A DNA stretch of 64,000 nucleotides, taken from the NCBI GenBank assembly GCA_948567375.1, contig OX419760.1, forward strand, positions 12,648,001 to 12,712,000, given 5' to 3'. The translations under genes and the position numbers were made by a program. The number at the start of each line of letters is the position of its first letter. Within the stretch, counting starts at the first letter, position 1. Below the pieces are notes generated by a model. The model saw nothing but the letters and a program-made list of their open reading frames with translations. It was not told the DNA's origin and made no database searches. This document shows, one piece after another, positions 21,337 through 32,805 of this stretch. Source of the stretch: Lunularia cruciata (lineage: Eukaryota; Streptophyta; Marchantiopsida; Lunulariales; Lunulariaceae).

Positions 21337-22483
21337 ACATCCTTCTTTGGATGGATATCTAGGAGTGCCATGATGCGTAAGGAAATAGCCTTGCAACCTC
21401 AAAGTGTAACTACTCCAAATTAATATGGACTAAAGTGCTCTTGGAAGTGAGATTGATGCTAAAGGACAATGGTATGGCTAACCAAGCACAAAAATATCTC
21501 TTCAATAGCAATCAGTCCAATGCCTCCCATGCCTTTCTCCATCACAAGAAGTTGACTAGCCGCTAAAACCCTACTAACTAACATAGAAATATCTCTTCTC
21601 GCTATTGCTATAACCACTTGAAATAGCTTGGTAAATCCACTAGGAGGATCATCTACCTAAAAGTAATCTATGAGATGCTCATAGATCATCCTTGACAAGC
21701 CTCCTAAGAAGAGGCAAGAGGTAGTGCATAATGCTAGTGCAAAAAGCAACCTATCAAGACATACAAGTTGCTCAGGTTGATAATCTATGATATCTAATGG
21801 TACTTCATCTCCTACCATGGGATATAGTGAGCATAGAGAAGAGATAGTCTCATCAATGGCACTAGCTATAGATAAATGGTGTAGCGCTTGTGTTGCTCTA
21901 CTAAACTCTCCCACTTGACCCAATGTCCTACACTATTGTAATTGAGTGGACTATGTGGTAGCTTGTGGCAAAATCTATCTCCTAAAGTGTGCAATCCTAA
22001 CCAACTCCTCTTATAGGGTAGCCCAATCCCCTAGTTGGAATTGACAAAATCTAGCAATCACCTCTTTATGCCCCACACGTCCTTCTCTAACATAACAAAG
22101 GCCCCATTAAGGGAGTAAGAGGAATAAGAACCATGCTAACTCATCCAAGGAATCATGTGCTAGATAAGCAAGTGGTAGGCAAAAAGCCTGTCTAGCCGCA
22201 TCATAGAATGTACAAGGTAGCATATAAAATAGATATGAACATGGAAATTAGTCTCAAATAACCCCAATATACAACCCAACTACAATGCTAACCACTCCCA
22301 TGACTCAATCTGTATCCCTAGAATGGTCAAGAAAAGGGATAGAGGAAACATAATCCAGAGTGTTACCATTGTTGATGTGATCACTCATCTCACGTAAGCA
22401 TCCTAATTGGTCCAATCATACTCCTTATGCATCCTTCACACATGAGCCTTTACCTCTTATGAGGTAAAGCATTAGTGATGCAA
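21337..22483 (-). pseudogene. Non-LTR retrotransposon-like relic (N-terminal part), minus strand
   Basis: On the minus strand, 22060-21657 reads REGRVGHKEVIARF, then a broken LGDWATL, then VGEFSRATQALHHLSIA followed by a Leu/Cys-rich stretch. The pattern V-G-E-L/F-S-R-A-x-QAL with a following proline-ended segment occurs upstream of RT domains in LINE-like genes of algae and plants, from memory and with limited certainty. The RT part itself is not visible here. A possibly related RT core lies at 50107-50720. The first 80 bases of this span (plus strand) may be the end of the PHD-like fragment of element B. Frames are broken and it is not functional. Confidence 0.35.
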
Positions 22484-23067
22484 TGCAATGTTCCAAGCAT
22501 AGGAGAACCCCTAAGAGAAACACAAGAGAAGAAACACAAAGCTTTAGCCTTCAATATTCAGATGCTCCAAAGGAGCACCTTACCTTTACTATATAGCAAA
22601 GAGGATCTCCTCAAAGGAAGCTCTACCCTTTGATTAGATATATGGATTGGAGACATTTCAACAAGCTCCACCCTTAGATTAGTTGCATAGATAGGTGACA
22701 TTTTGGTCCTTGTCCTATTTGGTTGGTCAAACAAGTTTGATAGGAGAGAATCTTATTATAGGAAGCTCAAAACAACATGGGTGAGGTACCTTTGGAAAGC
22801 TCTTGATGAGATGAATATAAAAAAGAGAAGGTAGAACTTCTTTTTATTATGGAAAGGGAATCTCTAAATTTTCAAGGCCTCATTCATCCGTATAAGCCTC
22901 CAAAATTGGCTCTAAAGTTTGTGTTTTTGACTCCTACCCTATTAGTGGAAGTACTATTTTAGTGATGCCTCTATCTGATCTACTTAGACCATCATATATA
23001 ACATCCTTGCATATATTACCAAGCCAATTTCCACCTCTAGATAATATATCAAGCTAATGGTATTACA
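22484..23067 (-). mobile_element. 3' LTR of element E (D family, shortened)
   Basis: The plus strand starts tgcaatgttcc and ends ggtattaca, which is the reverse complement of D-family LTR ends (TGTAATACC and GAGCATTACA). It is about 160 bases shorter than the D LTRs. The TATA-containing region reads tttactatatagc near 22595. The run ccccttttaa just outside 23067 is the reverse complement of a purine tract. Confidence 0.85.
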
Positions 23068-23567
23068 AACCTCTCCCCTTTTAAGACATAACATTCTCAT
23101 TACAAAGTTGTTGCTCAAAAGATTGCACTAACACCTACACGTGGGTCAAGTTGGCTATCCCATGTTGCCTCATACAATGGGTATCCTTTCTAATGTATGA
23201 GATGTTCTATATGCAGATGGTGAGTACTACAGATACATTTTTGGAGAATGCATTTGACTTCATATTCCTTCGTGTCATCAATAATTGTTAACAAGTTCTA
23301 ACTTCTTGTATGGAAGGAAAGTGGAGCAGTCATGGTGCATATCTACATAGTAAGGAAACATGGAACACTAGATGGATCTTTATGTGTGGTGATAGCTTGA
23401 AGTGATGGGCCACTATGCCAATTTGGTGAAGGATGGGAAATAGCCCAACAAAATGAGGTCTTGAGCTCACAAGTGCCAACTAACATGAATTTAGTTGTGG
23501 AAAACTAGACTTGATCCCTAATCCTCAATTGAATGTGCTTATAATGCACATTTGCATATTGTTTTTG

Positions 23568-24990
23568 TCAATTTTGGGCAATTTTCAACTTGCGCTTGGC
23601 GTTTTCTATACCTTGTTGAATTTTAGAAACAAAAGTGTTGACAATGTCAACTTTTGTAGACATTAGGCTGATCTTCACCAAGCTTGAAGGTGTGAAAGGA
23701 TGCTCTCCATACATGAGGAAGAACGATGTGAGCTTTATAAATGTATTTATTGAATTGTTGTAGGCAAATTCTAATGGTGGAAAGAAGGTGTCCCACCTTT
23801 CTTGCTCATCTAAGGTGAAGCCACAAAACATATCCTCAATAGTGCAATTAGCATGCTCTATTTGCCTATTGGTTTGTAGATGGTATGTCATGGATATGGC
23901 CAATGTGGTTTTGAAGATGCCAAAGTGTGTTCTCCAAAACAAACTAGTGAATTGAGAGTTTGGATTGGTGATGAGCACTTGAGATAGGCCATGGTGAGAA
24001 AAGATTACAATTAAGTACAATTGAGCTAATAATGGAGAAGTCACGTCCTTGGTCACAGGATGTAGATGAATCATTTTGTTGACTCAATCTATAAAGACTA
24101 TAATGGAATCAAACCTTAAGGTGGTCTTGGGCAATTCACAAACCAGATCCATGCTGACTTGTTCCCTAGAGTAGGGAGGAGTTGAAGGAGTCTTGTGGGA
24201 GCTTGATTAGAGACTTTATTCTGTTGATAGAGTAGGCAACTTTGAATGTACTCCATCACATCTTTGCTCATCTTGGGTTAATAATAATGGCATTTTATTG
24301 CATCTAAAGTCTTGTCCATTCGAACGTAACATGCAATTACAAAATCATGATATACCACTAGGATGGTGGTTCTTAGGTCTAGAGCATCAGATATCCATAA
24401 CTTGATTGAGTATCCATATCCTTTGGATGATTGAGCTCCTACAATTTGTGGGTCAATTTTTCTAGCAATAATAATCCTTGGCCATAATTCTAAGAATCCT
24501 TGGTCATAATTCATAATAGAATTATGAACTTAAAACTAGTAGATTATTTGCTAGAGGCATTCAGGTGAATGGGTTTACAAGTTTCTTCTTGCCTTCCACA
24601 TATATGATTATCATGTTGAACCATTGCCTCCACTTTGCTCATCAAATCTATCAATGAAATAGATCTTTTTGTATTTTGAGGTAGACTAGAGGTTTGTGGT
24701 CAATCTCCACTACAAAAAACTTTCTTGCCAAGATATTGCTTCCAATGTTTGATTGCAAGGACAATGTCCAACTCTTCTCATTTGGCAATGTGATAATTAC
24801 ATTTTTCCAGTAATAGCTTTTGAGAGAAAAACTCATTTGGCAATGTGAAAGTTGCATTTTGCCAATGACAACTTTTGAGAAAAATATGCAATTGGCTGTT
24901 ATCTGTCATTCCATTCATGTTGTAGGATTGCTCCTATTGCAATGCTTGATGCATCTATAGCCAACTCGATTGTACATTTTGGGTCATACA
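23568..24990 (-). pseudogene. RNase H and integrase relic of element E
   Basis: From 24857 down to 24651 lies an RNase H end with VVEIDHKPLVYL. At 24514-24278 comes the integrase N-terminal region, with KIDPQIVGAQSSKG and DKTLDAIKCHYY. The integrase core at 24074-23568 has ITNPNSQFTSLFW where ITDRGTQF is expected and TNRQIEHAN where DGQTERAN is expected, so at least one catalytic Asp is changed. Stops separate the pieces. Compare 46502-47927 in element D. It is non-functional. Confidence 0.8.
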
Positions 24991-25060
24991 ATTTCAAGAT
25001 TTGTGTATGTAGTAATATCTACATGCACCTCTAGATAATAGGTCTAGTTAATGGTATTAG

Positions 25061-25829
25061 ACACACCAAGCATGATGTACCATAAGCCACTCTAGGCACC
25101 ATATTGAGAAGCGTAGCCAAAGCTAGCACAGAATAACTATCATAACACATGATGCTCCTCTCTTTATCTCGCCATATGTGCAACACCACAACCCCTCACA
25201 TCACAACTCACATGAGTAAGTACAATCTCTTCAAACCCTAAAAACTATGAACTTTCATAACTTTCAATTAACGTCTCAATTCTTTTTAACTAAATTCTCA
25301 TGGAGCTCAAGCATGAATACAAAAACATTAAGAATTAAAATTCTCAACCCATCACTCTCAATGTGAATTAATCACTCTAAACCCTAAAAATTCTAAAAGT
25401 ATTCATAATTTTCTACTCAATTCTCCATAGCCTTCAATCTAAATACCAATGGAACAAAAATTGAAAAACGAACAAAATCTATTATTCACTCATGTGATGT
25501 AAGCTCTCTAAAACTATAGAATATCCTTCCATTCATTGCCTCTTTTCTCTCTCTCCCTCTCCTCTTTTCCTTCTTTCTCCCGTTACCCTCTCCTCCCCAA
25601 GATAAGGGCTTTAGGGCTTAGGTTAAATCTTCTCAATATTGAAGTGAGGAGTAAAGAAGTTCAGGACAGCTTTCTTGAGTTCTGGTTCATGTAGAAAAGA
25701 GAAAGGTAAAAACAATGATAAATAAAATTTCAAAGCATATGAAAGGTATCGATATCTCTAGGTGGATAGAGCGTCACGTGTCCTCCTCGTCCCTACCATA
25801 CAGAACTCACTCTTCCATCACAGAGCATT
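25061..25829. other. No gene seen
   Basis: This AT-rich stretch has short degenerate runs (for example ctctctccctctcctctttt near 25545) and no ORF with motifs. It is the flank into which the Harbinger element inserted, with its target site att at 25827-25829. Confidence 0.5.
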
Positions 25830-25847
25830 AGGGGGTTTCAGAAATAG
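25830..25847 (+). repeat. Left terminal inverted repeat of the Harbinger element
   Basis: AGGGGGTTTCAGAAATAG pairs with the inverted copy at 34947-34964 over all 18 bases. The following bases (gtttg versus ttttatg) no longer match well. The 3-bp target duplication att lies at 25827-25829. Confidence 0.95.
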
Positions 25848-26327
25848 GTTTGACAGATGTCTACAGGATAAATAACAAACTTCGTAATAATTTTTAGTGA
25901 ACTCTGTAACGATATGAGATTGTAATAACTGAATGCTCTGTAACTTCAGTTAAGGGATATATCTAGCTAATTGCATTCATTTATAAAAATCAAATCATAT
26001 GTTACGGATGTTTTGGAATGCCGTAACTAAATAAATGATTGTCAAAAAGAGTGACGTGTTTCCTCAAGAGGGTGGCCACGTAATCATTTAGTCACGTATT
26101 GATGATCTGGTTTCATATTCAAGATCCAAAATGGCCCGGCCCAACAATTCAAATTTGTAAACTGAAATTCACCACCCTCTGGAGCAAATGTGCGAGTTGT
26201 CAGGCAAGTAACGGCGGTTTTGTAGTTTTGTATTGGTGTGGGAAATGATCACCGCCGCCGTGTTGCAACCAAGAAATTGATTAGAGTGCCACGATTCTCA
26301 CACTAGGAGTGCAACAAACTTTTTGCA

Positions 26328-27630
26328 ATGGGAGATCAAGTACCGTGTTTTAGTGTAGGAGACTCCCTTATTGATGCTGATCCGGGACCTGTAGAGTCAT
26401 CATTGGATTTGCAACCTCAACAGCCATTAGGGAAATTTGGAGACTTGTTGAGGATGTCTTCTTCTATGCCTGGCAAAACCAAGGAAGATGAACAATTTTG
26501 CATGGCAACACACCATTATAGCCAAATACTGGATTATTTGGAGGACCCCAAGCATTTTGCACAAATTCATGGTGGGAATTGCAAAAATCCCATTCAAAAT
26601 CAACTGCATTTAGTTTCATGGCAACCTTTTTCATTAGAGAGGGTATTGGATTTTCTACTTCTATGACAGGTGACAGACTTTACAAGAAATGGTTGCGGTA
26701 CATGAAACAGTACAAAGAAACTTGGGAGCTTAAGAACAAGGCTACAAGAGAAGGTCTCACGGAGAAGGAATATGGCAAAGAGTGGAGAACTATAGAAGAT
26801 AAATTGAATGGAATGTGCCCGCATTTTGCAAGAATGGAAGCCATGTTTGGGAGCAGAGCAAACATAAGTCCACCGACAATGGTAAGTTTAGGAGATTGTA
26901 ATCCTAATTTGAGTGAGATTTGCGAGGCTGGCAAGGAGGAGGTCCATGAAGGTGCACAAGAGTGCTCCCAATTCTCATCTCCTCTAGAGGTGGTGCTCCC
27001 TAACTTGGGCCTTGAGTTTGTCGCAAACACCAAAGGCATGGAAAGTTTAGCAAGTGGCATGGAGAATGGAATCCTATCACCAGAGGATGAGTCTCCATTT
27101 GTTCCACTGACCAAGGACTCGCCTTTCATTACACCACCACCGCCTTTAATTTCTACAAGAGATGGATCCGATTGTGCAGACCAAGAAGGGGAACGTGACC
27201 CAAAGAGGAGGAAAGGTGGAATATTTGCAAGGTACCCAAGTTGTCACCTAGTATGTCATTATCTCATGATTTAGCAAAAATTACCATGTTAAAGGCAGAT
27301 AGTATAGATTCCAAAGAGAGGTTACGACTAGCTAAACTAGAAGCCACCAACATGAGGAAGAGAGAGAAAACAATGATGAGAATAGAAGCAGAGCGCGTTA
27401 GATTAGAGATAGAGAAGATGAGAATTGAAATAAAGAAAAAATTGAGCACAGATAAAAGGAAAGCTAGAGCAGACAAACACAAATTTAAGGAGAAGAGTTT
27501 GGAATCAAAGCACACTCATAAAATCAAAATGAGTCTCATACAAGCAGGGAAAACTCTTGAGGAAATAAGTAACTATTTTAAAGTGCTCACTCAGGTTCAA
27601 CGTCCATCATACTCTACTGATAGTGAATAG
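26328..27630 (+). pseudogene. Myb/SANT-like DNA-binding gene of the Harbinger element (copy b)
   Basis: ATG 26328 opens MGDQVPCFSVGD. Near residue 65 comes HHYSQILDYLEDPKHF followed by A-Q-IHGG. After a 1-base frame change near 26585 the next frame reads DRLYKKWLRYMKQYKETW, then REGLTEKEYGKEW, then CPHFARMEAMFGSRANI at 26819-26870. A second frame change near 27220 leads into a Lys/Arg/Glu-rich coiled coil (27241-27630). This protein type accompanies Harbinger transposases and is needed for their nuclear entry and end binding in studied systems. It is the best preserved of three copies in the window. Two frame changes could be mutations or an unrecognised short intron. Confidence 0.7.
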
Positions 27631-27819
27631 TATACCACCATGTAACTTTTATTATGATTATAATAAAGATGAGTTATGGAAACTTGATAAATGCTTCTAG
27701 TATCCGCCTGATGCAGCTTGTTACCATTTAGTTCCTCACAAATTTTTGTTTTTGATGTTGTCTTTACCACTCCGTTCTTGTCATGTCTTTCTTGCACAAT
27801 AAGCCCAAGATGCCACTAG

Positions 27820-28195
27820 TTGATGCTCATAGCCGCCCAAAAGTCTCTCCTACCGCTAGTCACCGCTTGTTGCTGCTCAATCCAATGCAACACGCAAAAA
27901 GAAAAAAGACAAACAAGTTGTTTAGGGTGCTTGAGGGCACTCGTAGCCGCTTGTCGGTGCTTGTAGAAGGGATTGAATGCTAGTAGGCACTTGTGGTTTG
28001 TGGGTGCCGCTGGGTGGCCACTATGTAGGCGCCAGTTGACGCTTGTGGCCGCTGGGTGGCGCTCGACGATGTTGGGAAAAAGCTCATGAAGTTGGTATGC
28101 GCTTGTCGGTGCTTGACAGACATGAATTTTTGGCTTGTAGTTGCTCGGAGGCGCTCATTGGCACGCATAGACGCTGAGGGCCGCTCATGATGTGT
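27820..28195 (+). repeat. GC-rich degenerate minisatellite, patch 1
   Basis: Loose repeats of about 10-12 bases around GCCGCTTGT, GCGCTCG or GCCGCTGGGTGG occur in an otherwise AT-rich setting. The patch lies between the Myb-like gene and the unknown gene. The same word family returns at 31010-31560 and, inverted, at 32280-32580. Confidence 0.65.
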
Positions 28196-30273
28196 TTAGG
28201 GTTGAGTGTTTAAAGGGAAATGGCACCCATATTTGTAAGGTGGTGACACGTTGGATACAAAAGGCACAATTCAAATTTTAGCACATGAAAATACAAGAGT
28301 TAGACCACAATGAGAGTTCAATATGGGATATGAATATGAGTATGAAAATATGAGTTCAATATGAATATGAGAGTTCACAACTGTAAACTAAAACATAAAT
28401 GTATATATGGGAGAAATGAACATAATATGTATATAAATGGGGAGCCAATAGAACCTAAACCTATGACTATGGAGGTCAAGGAGGTGAAGAAGAAGAGGGA
28501 GATGCACTATGGTGTCTAAGTGCTACTACTGCATCCTCAAGTCTACAACGGTATACATGATGTTGAATCCTAAATGGACTCAATGACCACCATAGGAGCC
28601 ACTTGCTCTCATCCAAGTCTCGATGCCTGATACCACTAGCAAGAAGAAGATAAGGGTCACAACTATAAGAACTCAATCTACTTGATGTCCACTCCTCTTC
28701 TGCCCAACTAATAGCAGGCCTATCGTCATGGACAAATCTGTCCAAAGCACTCATCAAAGGGTCAAATGACCAAGTGTATGATGCTCTATGTACCCTATAA
28801 GGACAGAAATGGGTAGGTTGGATAGCACCATGTGGATGGTTCCTATAATAAGAGAGTGCATAACTATTTATGATCAAAAGATCACGAAGAGGTAAACCTA
28901 ATGAAGTCAGATGCTCATATGATCTAACTCTAAGTCCTCTGAACTCTGAATCTTGCTGTATATCTCTAGAGCACAAACATGCCATGAGGCAAGACCCGAT
29001 GTGAACTCCCTCAGGGAGTTCAGACCACTGCCACATGCTCCGTAGCAACCACTCCACTCCATCCAAAGTAAGATCTATCCACAAGATAACCTCAAAGCGT
29101 AGCAAACAGAATTGGATGAAATGGCAAACACCAGGACGGGCCATCCACCCTACAGGCCCAGACTGTGTGTGAGGGAACCAACCATGCGTAGTCGTCCCGC
29201 TCTCCCATGCATGGAAACCAATAGCACCATGAATCCATAATAAACACATACAAGTAACATCCACAATGATAATCTTCTTCCGTAGGAAGCCGGGGAAGAG
29301 GATACGTAGAATATACTCTCTTGATAGATGAATCCTCTCTCTAAACTCAGTCTGAGTGCCCTGAGTCTCCACACTATGAGGTAACACATGGGTGGCATCA
29401 GTCTAGGTTTGCATCTCATGACGAGTATGGGTCTCGCGAGCAATAGTACGTAGTTTGAGTCCAAAATAAGCCACACGAGCCCTCAAATGAGCTAGACTAA
29501 TCTCACTCTCCTCTACATGAGCTCTCATCTAAGCTAGACTACTCTCGCTCTCCTCTACCTGAACATGTGCACTCTCACACCTCTCTATAGCATATGCTAA
29601 CTCTTGTGCCTGATTATGTAAATGGAGCTTGTAACCCTCCGCCATGGCAGCGGCACCTCGTATGTCCATGTCCAAGTCACCTAATCTCTGCTCTCTCTCC
29701 ATCTCAGAAGTAAGCAAGGTCAGATGCCTCTCCTCCTTTGCAGCAAGTTAATCCTCTTGCTCACAAAGGAGTCTCTCTCGCTCTAGCACTAATCTTTCTC
29801 TCTCCTCTACACTTTCCAATCTACTCTCACGCTCAAGCACTAATCTCTCTCTCTCCTCTACACTCTCCAGTCTACTCTCACGCTCAAGGAGATTTCTCTC
29901 TCTACACTCAGCCACTTGTACATAATCATCTAAAATGCGAGTGATGTCAACTGAATAGGAAGGAGGTGAAGGTACTCTGAAATGCATGGGGTCACCAACT
30001 CCCTCCACAGATGGAGGAAGTGGTGAAGGGGAAGAAGAATGAAAAGGAGCTATCTCAACAAAGGGTAAGGGTTGTGTCTCAACACGAATCTGTTGAACAC
30101 CTGTTCACAAGTGGTACATTTAGTTATCTATCAAGTACAAATTCATATTTGAATATACAAATATACAAGTTCACAAGTTCATTAATTCAAGCTTCTTAAA
30201 TGAACTCATTTATTAAATCCGATAATGGTATATACAAAAGAACTTTGTATGTTTTCCAACATACAAATATATG

Positions 30274-30275
<2 letters not shown>

Positions 30276-30312
<37 letters not shown>
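30276..30312. repeat. (AT)n microsatellite
   Basis: An uninterrupted AT dinucleotide run lies in intron 2 of the unknown Harbinger-borne gene. Such runs vary quickly in length. Confidence 0.95.
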
Positions 30313-30314
<2 letters not shown>

Positions 30315-31009
30315 CAAAATTCAAACCTAATCAATCAATCACTCACCTCCCTCATCCTCCCCATCATCAATAGTCTTGTCCTCATCCGAGCTATCTGCAT
30401 CCTCATGATCATCACCATGCTCTCCCTCATGTATAATCTCCTCCTCTCCATCACTCAGGTACATCATGTCCTCCTTTGGAATGAAACCTCTCTCCACAAA
30501 GAGATGTGTGAGTATCTGTCCAAGGAAGGTGACTCTGAACGTACGCCCCTTAGGACTCATCGCTTGGCTTTGCAAACTCCCCACCTCCGCAATGATAGCT
30601 CTAAAAGCTAACTCTCCCCAATCATAATCCTCCACACCAAATCTCCTCAACTTGGTCTTGGTGTTGAGTACCAAATGCTTATGTACAATCTTGGGCCTAA
30701 TAGTGGGTGCAAATAGTGCACCCATCAACTGGAAGAAAGCTCTGAATGCAGGATATACACATTGTCTTGCAATATATCTTTTTGCAACCCTGTCCCTTTG
30801 TGGAAACCAGTCTGAGACAACTGTGTAAGGAACTATCCTCCGTCTTGGTGTTCTCCCCATGGGCATGGCAAGTGCATCTCTAACTATATCTGCAGTCAAT
30901 TGAAATTGCCTACCTCTTACCAAACCTGTGCAAGAGACCTTGTCCCATGAACTCACAAACTCTGCACATGGAATGACCTGCACAACCCCCCAAAAATTTC
31001 AGCTCAAAC

Positions 31010-31560
31010 TTCTATCACAAGGACTCAAACTCAGGGGTGCCACTAGGTGCCACTGGGCGACGCTAGTAGGTGCTCGCGCACAGTCAAAATGAAGAGAGAA
31101 ATAGCGGAGTGCCGCTAGTTGCCACCGGTAGCCGCTTGGAGCCGCAATCGGGGGACGCTCGACAACACGAGGTGGCGCTCCTGACCATTGGTGGCACCCG
31201 CAAAGCACCGGGAGGGCGCTCGAGGCCACATGAGGGCGCCCATAGGCATAGGTCCGCAAGATGGCATTGCGGGACAGTGCAAGGTCTGCGTGGAGGCGTT
31301 GGGTGCCATGCAAGGACGTGGGAAGTCACTCGCGTGAGGGGTTAACAGGATGGGGATGCCGCTGGAAGACGCTTGTTGACGCACAACAGCACTGGTAGGC
31401 ATTGTGGGATAGGGAGAGCCACGAGTAAGTCTGCGCAGCCCCGCGGGAGCGCTGGGTGCCGCGGAGAAGGCACTCGTGCGCAGGGGTTTAGGGTTCGGGA
31501 TGGTGCTGGGTGGCGCAGGGGGACGCTGGGTGGCACTACGGGATAGGCTGGGAGGCACTA
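31010..31560. repeat. GC-rich degenerate minisatellite, patch 2 (intronic)
   Basis: This patch fills most of intron 1 of the unknown gene. Words such as GCCGCT, GGTGCC, GGCGCTCG and TGGGTG recur every 10-12 bases with many changes. Several ORFs of 80-100 codons in this patch, on both strands, arise from the GC bias and are not genes. Confidence 0.65.
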
Positions 31561-32279
31561 GGAGGAGCTGATGATTTGAAAGCAAATTCTGAAAGTAAAA
31601 TGAACATATCAAGATGGATTGAAAAGAAAAGAATGAGGAATGTTTGAAAAGTACCTCTGGCCGTGGATAGTGAAGTCCAAGAGTTATTTTCAGCCCCATT
31701 ACATCTAGATCAACCTCCCGAATTCCCGAAAGAGCAGTTTGAACTTGATGTTTGTCCAGCTTGCACCACTTGATGAAATTGGTTGGGTGTTGAATGGTAT
31801 GGAATGCAATGAGCCAATCTCCTTCCTGAGTATTTCTCATGTCAGGCCCATCAACTATCTTTTTGTATCCCCAGATTTCTGCCATGGTTGAAAATGAATG
31901 TGCTCTTGAACTTTTTTCTCTCTTCTCAATCACTCCTTGTTGCTTCTCAAGTTGTGCTTCAGCCAGCCAATTTGCCTCTTTCCTTCCCTAGTCTCGAAAT
32001 GTCTCACCTGCACACACTCTGCCTTGCAAATTGACTCTCGAAATGACCCTCTAGCACACCCTCTGCCTCGCAAAATGACCCTCGTAATGACCCTTTCTCC
32101 TTCTAAGTACTCACTTGTGAAATTCTGCTCCAACACCCTACACACTCAAGAATAAAGCTTTTGAATGACAAGAATGGAAAAGAACACAAGTTTATATAAC
32201 CCAAGCTGACAGAAAAAACTCAATCCCAAACATACTAAAATGTACACTTTGGAGGCAAAATTGCATTTTTTCACCCAAA

Positions 32280-32585
32280 GAACCCAAATCCCAAGCGGCA
32301 CTCCACGTTGCCAACCGGCGCAGCCAAGCATTGCATAATTCATGCAGCACCTACCAGCGCCGCCCACTAGCGCCCATCACCAGCGCATACCAGTGCCTAT
32401 GAGTGCATGTAATATGTGGTGCACTCCAAGCGTCCGCCAGTGTCTACGAACACCTCTCTTTATTAATTTTTTAAGTTTGTAAGCGGCACCCAGCGTGTAC
32501 GAGCGCCACTCTCAATTACTTTTTTAAGTTTGTGAGCGGCACCCAGTGTCTACGAGAGTCATCTCTCGGTGTATGCAACATCGGC
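32280..32585. repeat. GC-rich degenerate minisatellite, patch 3 (inverted)
   Basis: The same word family appears in the opposite orientation (agcggcac, cagcgc, accagcg), including a near-duplicate pair around 32480-32500 and 32535-32555 (gagcggcacccagtgt). It lies between the unknown gene and the end of the transposase gene. Confidence 0.6.
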
Positions 32586-32805
32586 TCATTTTTCTCCAAG
32601 TGCACATAAGTGGTCAACGAGGACTTACAAATGTATAGATTAAGCTTCATAGAATTATTTTTGCATCCACATGATGTTCTTATCACAATATTACATCAAG
32701 ATACACTCATGGTCTAAGAAAAAGACTCCTGGTCTAAGTTACAAGACTATGAGATATGAGATGAATATTGAGAATATATATTTTATTATATGGAATCTCA
32801 ATCAA

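Larger units (their letters stand above)
22484..25060 (-). mobile_element. Truncated D-family element E, reverse orientation
   Basis: In minus orientation it has a 3' LTR (22484-23067), a purine tract just inside it, integrase and RNase H relics (24990-23568), and then only the first 35 bases of the 5' LTR (25025-25060). Everything from the rest of the 5' LTR through gag and RT is missing, so a deletion joined the LTR tip to RNase H near 25020. The integrase is close to that of element D residue for residue, which sets the family. Confidence 0.8.
28476..31885 (-). pseudogene. Unknown three-exon gene carried by the Harbinger element
   Basis: Exon 1 is 31885-31655 (ATG in good context; MAEIWGYKKIVDG), exon 2 is 30977-30347 and exon 3 is 30100-28476. 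Introns run 31654-30978 (gag|GTAC to GTGCAG) and 30346-30101 (GGAG|GTGAGT to GAACAG). All phases fit, giving 828 residues. Exons 1-2 form a globular part (VSCTGLVRGRQFQL, AFRAFFQLMGALF) followed by an acidic Asp/Glu tail. Exon 3 has a coiled coil with a 14-residue repeat containing RESRLESVEERER, then a Trp-rich C-terminal part unlike anything I know. Stops at 29750 (TAA), 29531 (TAG) and 29405 (TAG) sit where Gln is likely. It vaguely resembles plant transposon-associated proteins, but I assign no function. Confidence 0.6.

Noticed and set aside
31010-31560. Several ORFs of 80-100 codons on both strands
   Set aside because: They fall in a GC-rich minisatellite that is inside a well-supported intron. 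Their open frames follow from few stop codons in GC-rich repeats.
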